Position numbers and translations under genes: made by a program
In this document: piece after piece, positions 55,772-64,000 of the stretch
How the letters are laid out: the number at the start of each line of letters is the position of its first letter
How positions within the stretch are numbered: position 1 is the first letter of the stretch
Notes under the pieces: model-generated
Databases searched by the model: none
Told to the model about the DNA's origin: nothing
What the model saw: the letters and a program-made list of their open reading frames with translations, nothing else
Assembly: GCA_032718475.1 (NCBI GenBank)
Contig: JAUCBJ010006587.1
Location: 62,001-126,000, forward strand
Reading direction: 5' to 3'
Length of the DNA: 64,000 nucleotides
DNA from: Nemertoderma westbladi
Lineage: Eukaryota; Xenacoelomorpha; Nemertodermatida; Nemertodermatidae

Positions 55772-58700
55772 TCATCCTCTTCTTTGCTTAGGAAGTCGGG
55801 TCCACCTAACCAGTCTGGAGTATCTATCAGTTCTTGTGGAGTTGCTCCCCTGGAGGCGATGTCTGCTGGATTAATCGTTCCGGGGCAATGTCTCCATTGA
55901 TCCATCTTCGTGCGACTAAGTATAATGGCTACTCTGTTGGTAACGAAGATGCTGAACTGACAGACTTCATTGGTTATATACTCCAACACGAGTAAAGCAT
56001 CGGTCCAATAGACAGTTTTCTCCAGTGGATATTCGATCTGTTCTGTTACATTCCGGCCGATGGCTGCCGCTTTTAACTCCGCTCGAGGAACTTTCAACTT
56101 GTTGTTTATCAATGCCTTAGAGGTTACCAAGGCAACTTTGATTCCATCCGGAGTTTCAACTCTCAGGTAGGCTACTATACCTATTCCCATATCGCTGGCG
56201 TCTCCAAACACATGGAGTTGATAGGAATACGTAGGGAGAACATGACCAAAATATGAACGGGAAATTATAATGTTCTCGATGGCTGGTAGAGAATCTTCCC
56301 ATTTCATCCACTTCTTTAATAGTTCTCCCTTAAGTGGATCGTCCCATGAGTGGTTTTCAAGCCACATTTGTTGTACTAAACTCCGAGCAATCCGTATAAC
56401 TGGGCTAATAAATCCCAATGGATCGAAATAAGTGCTCAGGATACTTAAACAAATCCGTTTAGTCCGAACTGGATTATCTCGCTGTTTGAGCTGGAAAAAC
56501 AGGATATCTCTCTCTGTGTCCCATTTCAAACCAAGTGTTTTGGTTTCTGGAAGATCGTCTTTGATTAGGTCTAGATCTTTCGCTCCTCGATCTTCTACCG
56601 GGATCGATTCCAGAAACTCACGGGAGTTGCTGGTGAATTTAGTTAATCGAAATCCACCTCTTTTTAAGCACTCTACCGTTCCTTTGGCGACATCAATGGC
56701 TTCTTCCACTGATGGGAGGGACTTTAAATTGTCGTCCATGTATATATCCTGTTTGATGTTGTCGATCACCTCTTTAGAGAAGGCGTCCCGGTTGTCATCA
56801 GCAGTGGTTCGCACCACTGAGCAGGCGTTTGAAGGGCTTGAGATGATCCCAAAAGCCTGGATGGTCATCCAGTACTCCACCGGTTTCTGGTTGAGGTCTC
56901 CTTCAGGCCACCACAGAAATCGTAGGCTGTCTCGATCCCTATCCAGCGCCTTGACTTGTAAGAACATGCCTTCTATATCGGAGGCGAAAGCGATTGAATA
57001 TTGTCGTAATCTTAAGAGTATTCCCAACAAGGATTGGAGTAAGTTGGGTCCTGGTAACAACTCGGAATTAAGGGATTGGCCCATGTAGAGGGCGGAGCCG
57101 TCAAATACTACTCGTACCTCATGGGGTTTACCGGGTTTGGGAACGTAATGATGTGTTAAATAGTACGTTCTCTCAGTTAGGGGTGTTTCTTCCGGTACTC
57201 GCTCCGCATATCCCTTGTTAATAAATTTCTTCAACTGAGTCTGATACATTTCTTTAGCTGAAGCATTTGCCGTAAGGCGTCGATGTCGTTGAGCAATTCT
57301 TTTCTCCGCCAAGGGTCGGTTGTTTATGAATTTTGGTTCTCGCTTTCGGAATGGTAGACCGATTTCATATCTACCTTGATCTTTAAGAAAACGTATAGTT
57401 GTCTCCTGGATCTGCTTGGCTCTTTCTTCTTCTACCGATAGGGCCTTATCGTAGGAATTGGGCTCTACAGCCTCTTGAGTAAAGAATCGTACGGCGTGTT
57501 CATCCCGAGTCTTCGCGTTATAGCGCTCGATTACGTCATTCAGTTCGTCGTTATAGTCGACTTGTCCTGATGGACAAATGAGTTGACATAGGTTCACTTG
57601 GTTTTGCCAAGTCTCGTTTTCCGTAAGGAGATCGATGGTATTCTCCTCGTCGAAGATTTGGTGGATATCGTCATTATCTGAGGAGTATGGTGTTCCCTCA
57701 GTTGGGTCGTCAACTTCACTGCTCTCCACTTCCCATTCACTTACTTGATATACCTGTTCTTTTGGTAACCTTTCCATGAGAGTTCTACGGGAAGGGCCAG
57801 TAAAGTACCAACCTACTCTAGTTCTTCCCGCATAGGCTTGTAATGGTTGCGGTTGAGCAGGCCGTTTCTCCAATGTCTCAAGCGCCTCATGCGCATTTTG
57901 GCCGATGAGTATTTGCACTCCAGGGTAATCTGTGTTGAATCTAGGTATATTAAGCTGCTGGGTGGAATCGTCGTCATCCCAGTTATAAGGTTCTACTTGG
58001 CTGGTAGCGAAGTTCTTTATCGCCACCATTTTTACTGACCTTATACTGTGTTCTCCTAGTTCATCCTGGGGGGTGGACAATGCACCTACATAATAATCCG
58101 CTATTACTGTAGATTTCCAAACCTGCATAATTCCTGACATGTTTAACTTAGTTTGGAACTTGGGTTGTCCAGCAAAGATGTCTTCGGCTAGTTCTTTGTC
58201 GATGAATGTTCCTGTGCTACCGGAGTCAAGGAGGGCATTCACTATATAACTCCTTTTAGGTCCGTGGACCCTCAACTGTACTACGGGAAATTCTCGGATT
58301 CCTACATTGGAAGTTGGTGCTTTCCAAGATGGTTGTCGGTCAGAAGTAGTTAGGGGGAGCTCGCTATCGGTGTCCTTTTCATACGTAAGTGCTCGATACA
58401 CTGCGGTATTTATCAGGTAACAGGATTCGTTTTCATCGGAGAATTCGTCCGTATAGAATCCTTCCATATCAGAACTTTGGTCAGTGTCGTTCACATCACT
58501 GAATTGGACATGTAGTTCGGAATCACTTACCTGACTCGGGCTGTTTCGTTCGAATTCAGTATGCAACAAGAGATGATGTTTTGCGCCGCACTTCGCACAC
58601 CTTGCGTCGGAGTAACAGGTTCGCCGTTGGTGTCCTTGTCTGAGGCAATTATAACACAACCGCTTATCCCACATGACTTCCCGTCTATCCTTTAATGATT

Positions 58701-59946
58701 TCTTTAGGAATTCATCACACACATTCAAACGGTGGGGCCCGTCACACAGCGCACATTTCGGTTTGATGTTACTTACCTTATTCTGAGTAACGTTGTGTAC
58801 ACTCGTTCTTTCCTCAGGCTTTCTTACATGAATTCTCTTAGGAGACGTAGGAGGAGTTTTTCTTACCTGTTCTCTCCTGTCATTGGTTCGAGACTTGAAT
58901 TTACTTACGTCTTTAGGCGTTTTGTTGACATAGTAAGATCTTTCAGTGTCTTTCCCGCTGTCTTCTTCTTGAGAAGCCTGGCTTTCGCCGTCGTCGGTAT
59001 AACACACTGGTGTTACCTTTCTCCTAGAAACGGGTTTCTCACTTACCTTATTTTCCGTTGTCTTCTCTCTGGACTGCTTTAGGAGCTGTAGTTTTACCTC
59101 GCCATCCAAGAATGACATGAGATCAGCCATGGTAGGGTCTCGTCGTTGTTGTTCCATCATATATAACACTTTCTTGTCCCAGCGTGTACCTACTCCACCC
59201 TTTGGTAAAGTAGAGGCCACAGCTCCAATAACCATAGAACTCTGATATTCATGAGACTTACCTAGCCAATCTAATTGTCTGCAGATCTCCTGGATCTCAT
59301 CGGAAAACTCGATAATTCCGCTACTAATAAACTTTCGGGGCGCTACTAACTTGGCATACAAGTACCCAGCGATATTATTCCTATTACCATACCTGATGTT
59401 TAGTGTATCCCAAACTTGTCTTAATCCGTCTGGATGTCCAATAAACTTTAACGCCATTAACTTGGGAGATCCTTCCAAGCACTCGATGAGGTATCTCAGT
59501 TTTTCTCCATTAGATAGTACAGAGTTCTGTATGTTATCTTTGTAATATTCATTAAAAGGTAACCATTTCATCTCATCTCCATTGAACTTGACGATCTCTC
59601 CAACCTTTACCGCTTGCCGGGCTTCGGTTCTAGCCATTTGACGCGTAAAACTTTCTTGGGCCATTGTGCTATTTAATATCGAGTTATCGGTATATAAATT
59701 TCTCGGATTATGATCCGGTCTATAGGGAATATCACTATCAACAGGTCTATAATTACCCTTAATAGGGTTCACTATAGGAGTTTCTACTTCGCTAGCAGTA
59801 TAGATGCGTGTAGGCTCCACACCTTGCGCATGAAATACTTCAGACCTAACAGGTTGACACATTGTTACAGGGGGTGGTGTTATACCCTTTTGTGTATTTA
59901 CTAATTTATCGCGTTCTAACGCGATACTTTGCTGCACTTCTTGCAA
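55768..59946 (-). CDS. Copy C gag C-terminus, protease, reverse transcriptase and RNase H
   Basis: 1392 codons without a stop. Regions: DUF1759 capsid-like about 125-290; zinc knuckles C398/C401/H405/C410, C431/C434/H439/C444 and C450/C453/H457; aspartic protease D574-S575-G576; reverse transcriptase with catalytic D990 (FASDIEGMF) and YMDD at 1069-1072; Pao-type linker (LSILSTYFDPLGFISPV, about 1167-1183); RNase H with D1249 (FGDASDMG), E1290 and D1316. It ends at FLSKEEDE, after which the integrase has been deleted. The first codon shown is an internal leucine codon; the frame is cut off from the rest of gag by a one-base gain near 59975. Confidence 0.87.
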   Translation of the reverse strand: MQEVQQSIALERDKLVNTQKGITPPPVTMCQPVRSEVFHAQGVEPTRIYTASEVETPIVNPIKGNYRPVDSDIPYRPDHNPRNLYTDNSILNSTMAQESFTRQMARTEARQAVKVGEIVKFNGDEMKWLPFNEYYKDNIQNSVLSNGEKLRYLIECLEGSPKLMALKFIGHPDGLRQVWDTLNIRYGNRNNIAGYLYAKLVAPRKFISSGIIEFSDEIQEICRQLDWLGKSHEYQSSMVIGAVASTLPKGGVGTRWDKKVLYMMEQQRRDPTMADLMSFLDGEVKLQLLKQSREKTTENKVSEKPVSRRKVTPVCYTDDGESQASQEEDSGKDTERSYYVNKTPKDVSKFKSRTNDRREQVRKTPPTSPKRIHVRKPEERTSVHNVTQNKVSNIKPKCALCDGPHRLNVCDEFLKKSLKDRREVMWDKRLCYNCLRQGHQRRTCYSDARCAKCGAKHHLLLHTEFERNSPSQVSDSELHVQFSDVNDTDQSSDMEGFYTDEFSDENESCYLINTAVYRALTYEKDTDSELPLTTSDRQPSWKAPTSNVGIREFPVVQLRVHGPKRSYIVNALLDSGSTGTFIDKELAEDIFAGQPKFQTKLNMSGIMQVWKSTVIADYYVGALSTPQDELGEHSIRSVKMVAIKNFATSQVEPYNWDDDDSTQQLNIPRFNTDYPGVQILIGQNAHEALETLEKRPAQPQPLQAYAGRTRVGWYFTGPSRRTLMERLPKEQVYQVSEWEVESSEVDDPTEGTPYSSDNDDIHQIFDEENTIDLLTENETWQNQVNLCQLICPSGQVDYNDELNDVIERYNAKTRDEHAVRFFTQEAVEPNSYDKALSVEEERAKQIQETTIRFLKDQGRYEIGLPFRKREPKFINNRPLAEKRIAQRHRRLTANASAKEMYQTQLKKFINKGYAERVPEETPLTERTYYLTHHYVPKPGKPHEVRVVFDGSALYMGQSLNSELLPGPNLLQSLLGILLRLRQYSIAFASDIEGMFLQVKALDRDRDSLRFLWWPEGDLNQKPVEYWMTIQAFGIISSPSNACSVVRTTADDNRDAFSKEVIDNIKQDIYMDDNLKSLPSVEEAIDVAKGTVECLKRGGFRLTKFTSNSREFLESIPVEDRGAKDLDLIKDDLPETKTLGLKWDTERDILFFQLKQRDNPVRTKRICLSILSTYFDPLGFISPVIRIARSLVQQMWLENHSWDDPLKGELLKKWMKWEDSLPAIENIIISRSYFGHVLPTYSYQLHVFGDASDMGIGIVAYLRVETPDGIKVALVTSKALINNKLKVPRAELKAAAIGRNVTEQIEYPLEKTVYWTDALLVLEYITNEVCQFSIFVTNRVAIILSRTKMDQWRHCPGTINPADIASRGATPQELIDTPDWLGGPDFLSKEEDE

Positions 59947-59974
59947 CTCTAACCTACTTTCCCTTACTGTTCCC

Positions 59975-61567
59975 TTAAACTGATGAACATTTCTCCTGCA
60001 TCTGCCCGAGCAGGAGATTCATCCCCCGCCGCCCCTCATCCACCCACTCGACCGCCGAAGCGGGAGCCGCCAACATAGTAGCGGGCAGACGAGGGACAAC
60101 GGGCGACAAATCATTGATATTTCGCTCGGAGTCCAGGACAGGAACTATCTCAGGGGTTGCTCTTCTGTGGGGCACAGGTAGTTTAGTGCTGTGCAAAGGG
60201 AATTTAGAGGTAGGTTCTGGGAGTACAGGTGTCTCTATCACCGAAGGGGAGGCTTCGAGAACAGGCCTAATTATTTCAGGCTCATCTACTATAGTAGGGA
60301 GTCTTTCTATTTTAATTATTTGGTCTGTGGGTTCTGTACTACCTAAGTCTGTGTTAGTTAGTTGCCTTCTAACAGCTGGGGGCAAGTCAGGCAATTTCTG
60401 ACGGTGGGACATTCTTCTACGTCTGCTTAGACGAGATCTATTTCCTCCGCCTTCAGCATCGGTGGTATCGCCTTCCTCAGATGATGTATATCCCTGTCTT
60501 TTGGGAGTAGATCGATTCATCATCTGCATATGACTAGCTGTTAACTGTTTATTTATGCAGTCTTGATTCTCGTGAATATTTTCCAACTCTAGTTGGGTGG
60601 TCTCTTCAGACGCTCTCCTTTCTGCTTCTGCCACTGCTAATTTTCTTTCCACTTCTGCCGCTGCCTCTGCCGCTTTTCTTTGCGCTTCTGCCTCTGCCTC
60701 TGCCGCTTTTCTTTGCGCTTCTACCGCTTTTCTTTCCGCTTCTGCCTCTGCTGCTGCCGCTGCTGCTATCTTTCTGTCTTCTATACGTTTTTTCTTTACT
60801 TGTTCTTCTTGGACTCTAGCGATGCGGAGGCTTTCATCAAATTTAGCTTGGTTCGCAGCTATCATTTCCGCATCGATTGCGTCCAACACAAGCTTGGTTC
60901 CTTCACTATTAGGGCGAAGTCCAGACAGCCGTCTCCTCAACTCTTCGTCACCTAGAAATCGTTGATAGTCTGACAGATAGATGTCAATAGCATCCCTCTT
61001 ATGCGGTGTTTCTGCTGTCACTTCACTTTCCACTTGGGAAAAGGTAGCGTCTGTTGATTCTCCATGGGTTGAGCACTCAGCCAGCTGAGATTTCCACTGG
61101 GCAGTTCCTTGAACTTGGAGACTCACCCGCTGAAACCAAGTCTTTACGGCAACTTGCAACGAAGTGTCTTGTCTTCTTTTCGAAGCCTCCTCAAAGGCCG
61201 ATAAGATTAGTCTGATTCTTAGAATTCTTTCTCTAACTTGATAAAGCAGCTCTCCCTGCTCTTGAGGTCCTTGGGGTTGTCGAAACAGTTGTTCCTCTAA
61301 TCGCTCCATAGAGCTGAAGAATCCCTGTATGTATCCTGCTGCTGACCTCTTCCACACAGCTGGATCGCTGGTTTCTTTTGACACTCCCATCCTGTGTATG
61401 TCTTCCCAGGCAACTTCCGATAAGTCAAACGGGAGTCCGGGTCCGGGGAAGTTCCATTGCGACTCGACAATAGACTTCAGTTCTTCCCTTGTGTATCCCG
61501 CATAACTATCCTTGGTCGATCGCTTACTTCTCGCCCAATCAATCTGGTGTTCCTCCACCGCAATCAA
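59975..61567 (-). CDS. Copy C gag middle part (frameshifted)
   Basis: 530 codons, homologous to copy B gag from IAVEEHQIDWARSKRSTKD to GQMQE. Contains the coiled coil with its own number of AERKA/AQRKA units. It ends where a one-base gain (GAGAAATGTTC against GAGACCGTTC in copy B) brings in a stop. Preceded by a one-base loss near 61580. Confidence 0.78.
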   Translation of the reverse strand: MIAVEEHQIDWARSKRSTKDSYAGYTREELKSIVESQWNFPGPGLPFDLSEVAWEDIHRMGVSKETSDPAVWKRSAAGYIQGFFSSMERLEEQLFRQPQGPQEQGELLYQVRERILRIRLILSAFEEASKRRQDTSLQVAVKTWFQRVSLQVQGTAQWKSQLAECSTHGESTDATFSQVESEVTAETPHKRDAIDIYLSDYQRFLGDEELRRRLSGLRPNSEGTKLVLDAIDAEMIAANQAKFDESLRIARVQEEQVKKKRIEDRKIAAAAAAEAEAERKAVEAQRKAAEAEAEAQRKAAEAAAEVERKLAVAEAERRASEETTQLELENIHENQDCINKQLTASHMQMMNRSTPKRQGYTSSEEGDTTDAEGGGNRSRLSRRRRMSHRQKLPDLPPAVRRQLTNTDLGSTEPTDQIIKIERLPTIVDEPEIIRPVLEASPSVIETPVLPEPTSKFPLHSTKLPVPHRRATPEIVPVLDSERNINDLSPVVPRLPATMLAAPASAVEWVDEGRRGMNLLLGQMQEKCSSV

Positions 61568-61944
61568 TACCCTAGTGAGTACGCTGCAGGAAGGATGAGA
61601 AGGGGATCCGAATAAACCGCATCTGCCATCTTTGCTCCGCGCTCGGGTGTCAGCTCTACAGTATCCGCACTACTGGAGCTGTCGGGCCGTTGAGAAATAA
61701 GTTCTCGGCTCGAGTGTTGCTGCTGTTCTGCTGCTTCTTGGTCCCGCTTGACCTGAGCTCGAGTGCCTATGATAGACCTACGGTGTTGGACTAGCCTAGG
61801 GTCTGATACTACTACTGGAGGGATGATCTTTCTTACGGTAGGAGGTGAATTGAACTTCGTTCGCACACGTTCCACACTCCTGTCTGGGTCACAGATGGTT
61901 GTATCTAGGAGACTGTCTGACAGGTTTGGCTTTGTGTCAGACAT
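61564..61944 (-). CDS. Copy C gag N-terminus (frameshifted)
   Basis: 126 codons from the conserved ATG (MSDTKPNLSDSLLD). One base is missing compared with A and B (CTGCAGCGTACTC against CTGCAGCCGTACTC), which gives a short altered end (AAYSLGY) and a stop. Confidence 0.8.
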   Translation of the reverse strand: MSDTKPNLSDSLLDTTICDPDRSVERVRTKFNSPPTVRKIIPPVVVSDPRLVQHRRSIIGTRAQVKRDQEAAEQQQHSSRELISQRPDSSSSADTVELTPERGAKMADAVYSDPLLILPAAYSLGY

Positions 61945-63200
61945 GTTTGTTTATACAGTTGAATGCCTACTGCTATATTACAGTTAAAGCAAGTCTAGTA
62001 ATTCAGTATCACTGTTAGCCTAGTAATTAATTACCGATATCGTTACTCTATGTAATGTGATATATATACAATATATTAGAGTACCGGTATATACTTATAG
62101 TATATATAAGTATTATTACAGACTAGGTTTGTCACAGAATACCGGTATATAATTTCAGCACAAATATATATAAATATATAATAAGCCTATCGTGAATGCC
62201 GGTATACAGCTTACACTTATAGTATATATAAGTATAATTATGGACTAGAATTAATTACAGAATACCGGTATATAATTTCAGCACAAATATATAGAAATAT
62301 ATAATAAGCCTATCGTGAATACCGGCATGTCAATTATTTTAGAATAATTGAATTTCTGAATTTTAGGGTTACTTGGTTACTTTACCTTACTTTATTACCG
62401 TTATTTAAGCAGTAGTCCAACTGATATTAAGACCTAATTGATGTATGACAGGCCTAACAACAGTCAGACAACAGTCCAGCCTACAAATTATCTAAATAAG
62501 AAATATTACGCTACCCGTACAGACTACACAAACAAAATACAGACCAAACGCCGGCAGACTACTATCAAGCCTAAACACATACAGTATATGCAGACTCCGA
62601 AATGGTTAGTTAGTATGCGTTCTAACCGAGTAGTACGACTTATTCTTTCGGGGGGATTTACCTCACAGCACTGGAAGCCCCTACGTTCCTAACTAGTACT
62701 TTATCGGACATACACTCTACACACACTGCAATCTCTTCAGACTTAACAACAGTCAGCCAACAGTCCAGCCTACAAATTACCTATACAATCTGAGCAGGCT
62801 TACACGCCTTCTGCTCAATATTAACTTACAAATAAATAAAACTGACAGAAATAAGTAAAATCCCAATAAAAAACCAGGGCGGCCGTCCCTGATTAAATAT
62901 CAAGACCTACCAATATATAATTCACAAAATCGAATAATACTGCTGTACCTGTACTGCTGTAAGTACCGGTCCGGGTGGTTAGGTAGTCAGGCCTACTGTT
63001 TACCGGTCGACCGGTACTTTTCGTCTTTATTGCCTACTGCAATAAAGAAGCTATAACTGTTATTGTTCTTACCAGAACAATATTAAACTGTATTTATTGC
63101 CTACACTGCAATCAGAACTTAATAACTGTTATTGTTCTTACCAGAACAATAGTAAACTGTATTTATTGCCTACACTGCAATAAGAAATCATAACTGTTAT
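61945..63200 (-). other. Copy C leader
   Basis: About 1.26 kb, noncoding. Next to the LTR (63060-63200) it holds two and a half units of the 67- to 69-bp repeat (TTGTTCTTACCAGAACAATA as seen on the plus strand). Nearer gag it has ATACCGGTATA palindromes within AT-rich repeats. The open frame at 62438-62692 has no match in A or B and is not credible. Confidence 0.72.
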
Positions 63201-64000
63201 TGTTCGCGCTTTCAGACCTTTAGCAGTTTAACCTGCCAAATTTAGATGTCTTCTAGATTATAAATCGACTTTAGCCTATGACGAGTATTTGATACACTAC
63301 ATTAGCCGAAGCCAGTCTATGCGCGACCATTCACCCGCTGGATATACCCGGGAGACTGGATTCGGAAGCTTTGACCTTATTGCGGTGTAGGCCTACTGTA
63401 TTATTCGACTGATCGTTAATATATAATTTCTGACAAATATTATTCACTTTCGGGAAATATCAACAGTTCCTTTAGGACGTGGCGCTCTAAGTATGTAAAC
63501 AGAGTTATGACTTACACTAAACACAACGGGATGGCTATTGATTCACGTATAAAGCGCATTCTTTAGGAGATGCTTTGTTATCAGTCACAATCATGCACAC
63601 TACCGCACAATGCTGCCCACCGATCTGCCGACCTTCACTAATTTTAGTCACATATAAAGAGAACAGCAACCGACACATGTAGTGCCTATGAAATAGCATT
63701 AGATTCACTCCAAAACCACTTTAATGTAAGTCGCAATTGTTATATGTAACCGGTCTCTTACCTTCAGTATATCAAGAAGATTGGGGTTTTATGATTATTT
63801 ATCGATATTATCCAAATATAACAATATTCCATCAACTGATATAATTAATAACTGACAGTAAATAGCAGTAAAAATGCGGTGTTTGTAGGTGACAATATGA
63901 TTTGTAACAATATGAATTGCGTTGATATGAGGTGCGATGGGTAGGATAACAGTTATACGTTTCTATAATCAAGCACACACTGACTGAATTGCGTGAGTTT
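63201..64000 (-). repeat. Copy C 5' LTR, partial (800 bp in window)
   Basis: Aligns without gaps to 51344-52143. Differences seen: C for A near 63616, and G for A near 63679. About 317 bp should remain beyond the window. Confidence 0.92.

Larger units (their letters stand above)
51344..64000 (-). mobile_element. BEL/Pao LTR retrotransposon, copy C (5' LTR runs off the window)
   Basis: Minus-strand element. 3' LTR 51344-52460 (1117 bp); body 52461-63200; 5' LTR from 63201 past the right edge. The 800 bp visible in both LTRs align without gaps and differ at about two sites, so insertion was recent. The expected total is about 13.0 kb. The duplicated target on the left is TAGTT (51339-51343). 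It keeps protease, reverse transcriptase and most of RNase H, which A and B have lost, but the integrase core is deleted and gag has frameshifts. Confidence 0.92.

Noticed and set aside
56432-57088. 218-codon plus-strand frame inside copy C
   Set aside because: Antisense shadow of the reverse transcriptase, whose catalytic motifs are on the minus strand.
1-64000. tRNA or rRNA genes
   Set aside because: I looked for GGTTCGAATCC-type T-arm words and rRNA-like conserved blocks and saw none I could support; a covariance-model scan was not possible here.

Overview
This window looks like nuclear DNA of a bilaterian animal, probably a marine invertebrate. The reasons are spliced metazoan genes (a DmX-like/rabconnectin-3 alpha gene), a C2H2 zinc-finger gene, a TRIM-type gene, AT-rich spacers full of minisatellites and foldback elements, and BEL/Pao and RTE-like retrotransposons. 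I cannot name the species. Two self-complementary words, TAGGCCTA and GTACCGGTAC, recur throughout the spacers.

Left third (1-20.1 kb): all three host genes lie on the minus strand. The first four coding exons of a DmX-like gene run from 3840 down to 1230; the rest of the gene lies left of the window, and intron 4 is filled by a 22-bp minisatellite. An apparently intronless 1129-residue C2H2 zinc-finger protein occupies 7808-11197. A 670-residue RING/B-box/coiled-coil (TRIM) protein occupies 17363-19375, with a 31-bp minisatellite of about 56 units just past its 3' end. The spacers hold many copies of a dispersed repeat with a variable G tract. One copy is split by a 1.2-kb foldback transposon with 300-bp inverted termini and an 8-bp target duplication.

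Right two thirds (20.5-64 kb): this is mostly retrotransposon. Copy A (+, 22490-48217, duplication CACTC) is a BEL/Pao element. It is interrupted in gag by a 5'-truncated RTE-like LINE (27714-29638) and in its 3' LTR by copy B (+, 35986-47932, duplication GCGCC). Copy C (-, 51344 to beyond 64000) is a third relative, inserted in a palindromic element. LTR pairs within each copy are nearly identical, so all three insertions are recent. None looks autonomous. A and B share one deletion of reverse transcriptase, RNase H and integrase. C keeps protease, reverse transcriptase and RNase H but has lost the integrase core by a different deletion and carries frameshifts.

Two features of this BEL/Pao family stand out. 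All copies carry an additional reading frame, or its remains, between pol and the 3' LTR; it has no membrane segment and a very basic C-terminus. All copies also carry a dense, conserved cluster of consensus 5' splice sites inside gag. I infer, without proof, that the two may be linked through a spliced subgenomic RNA.
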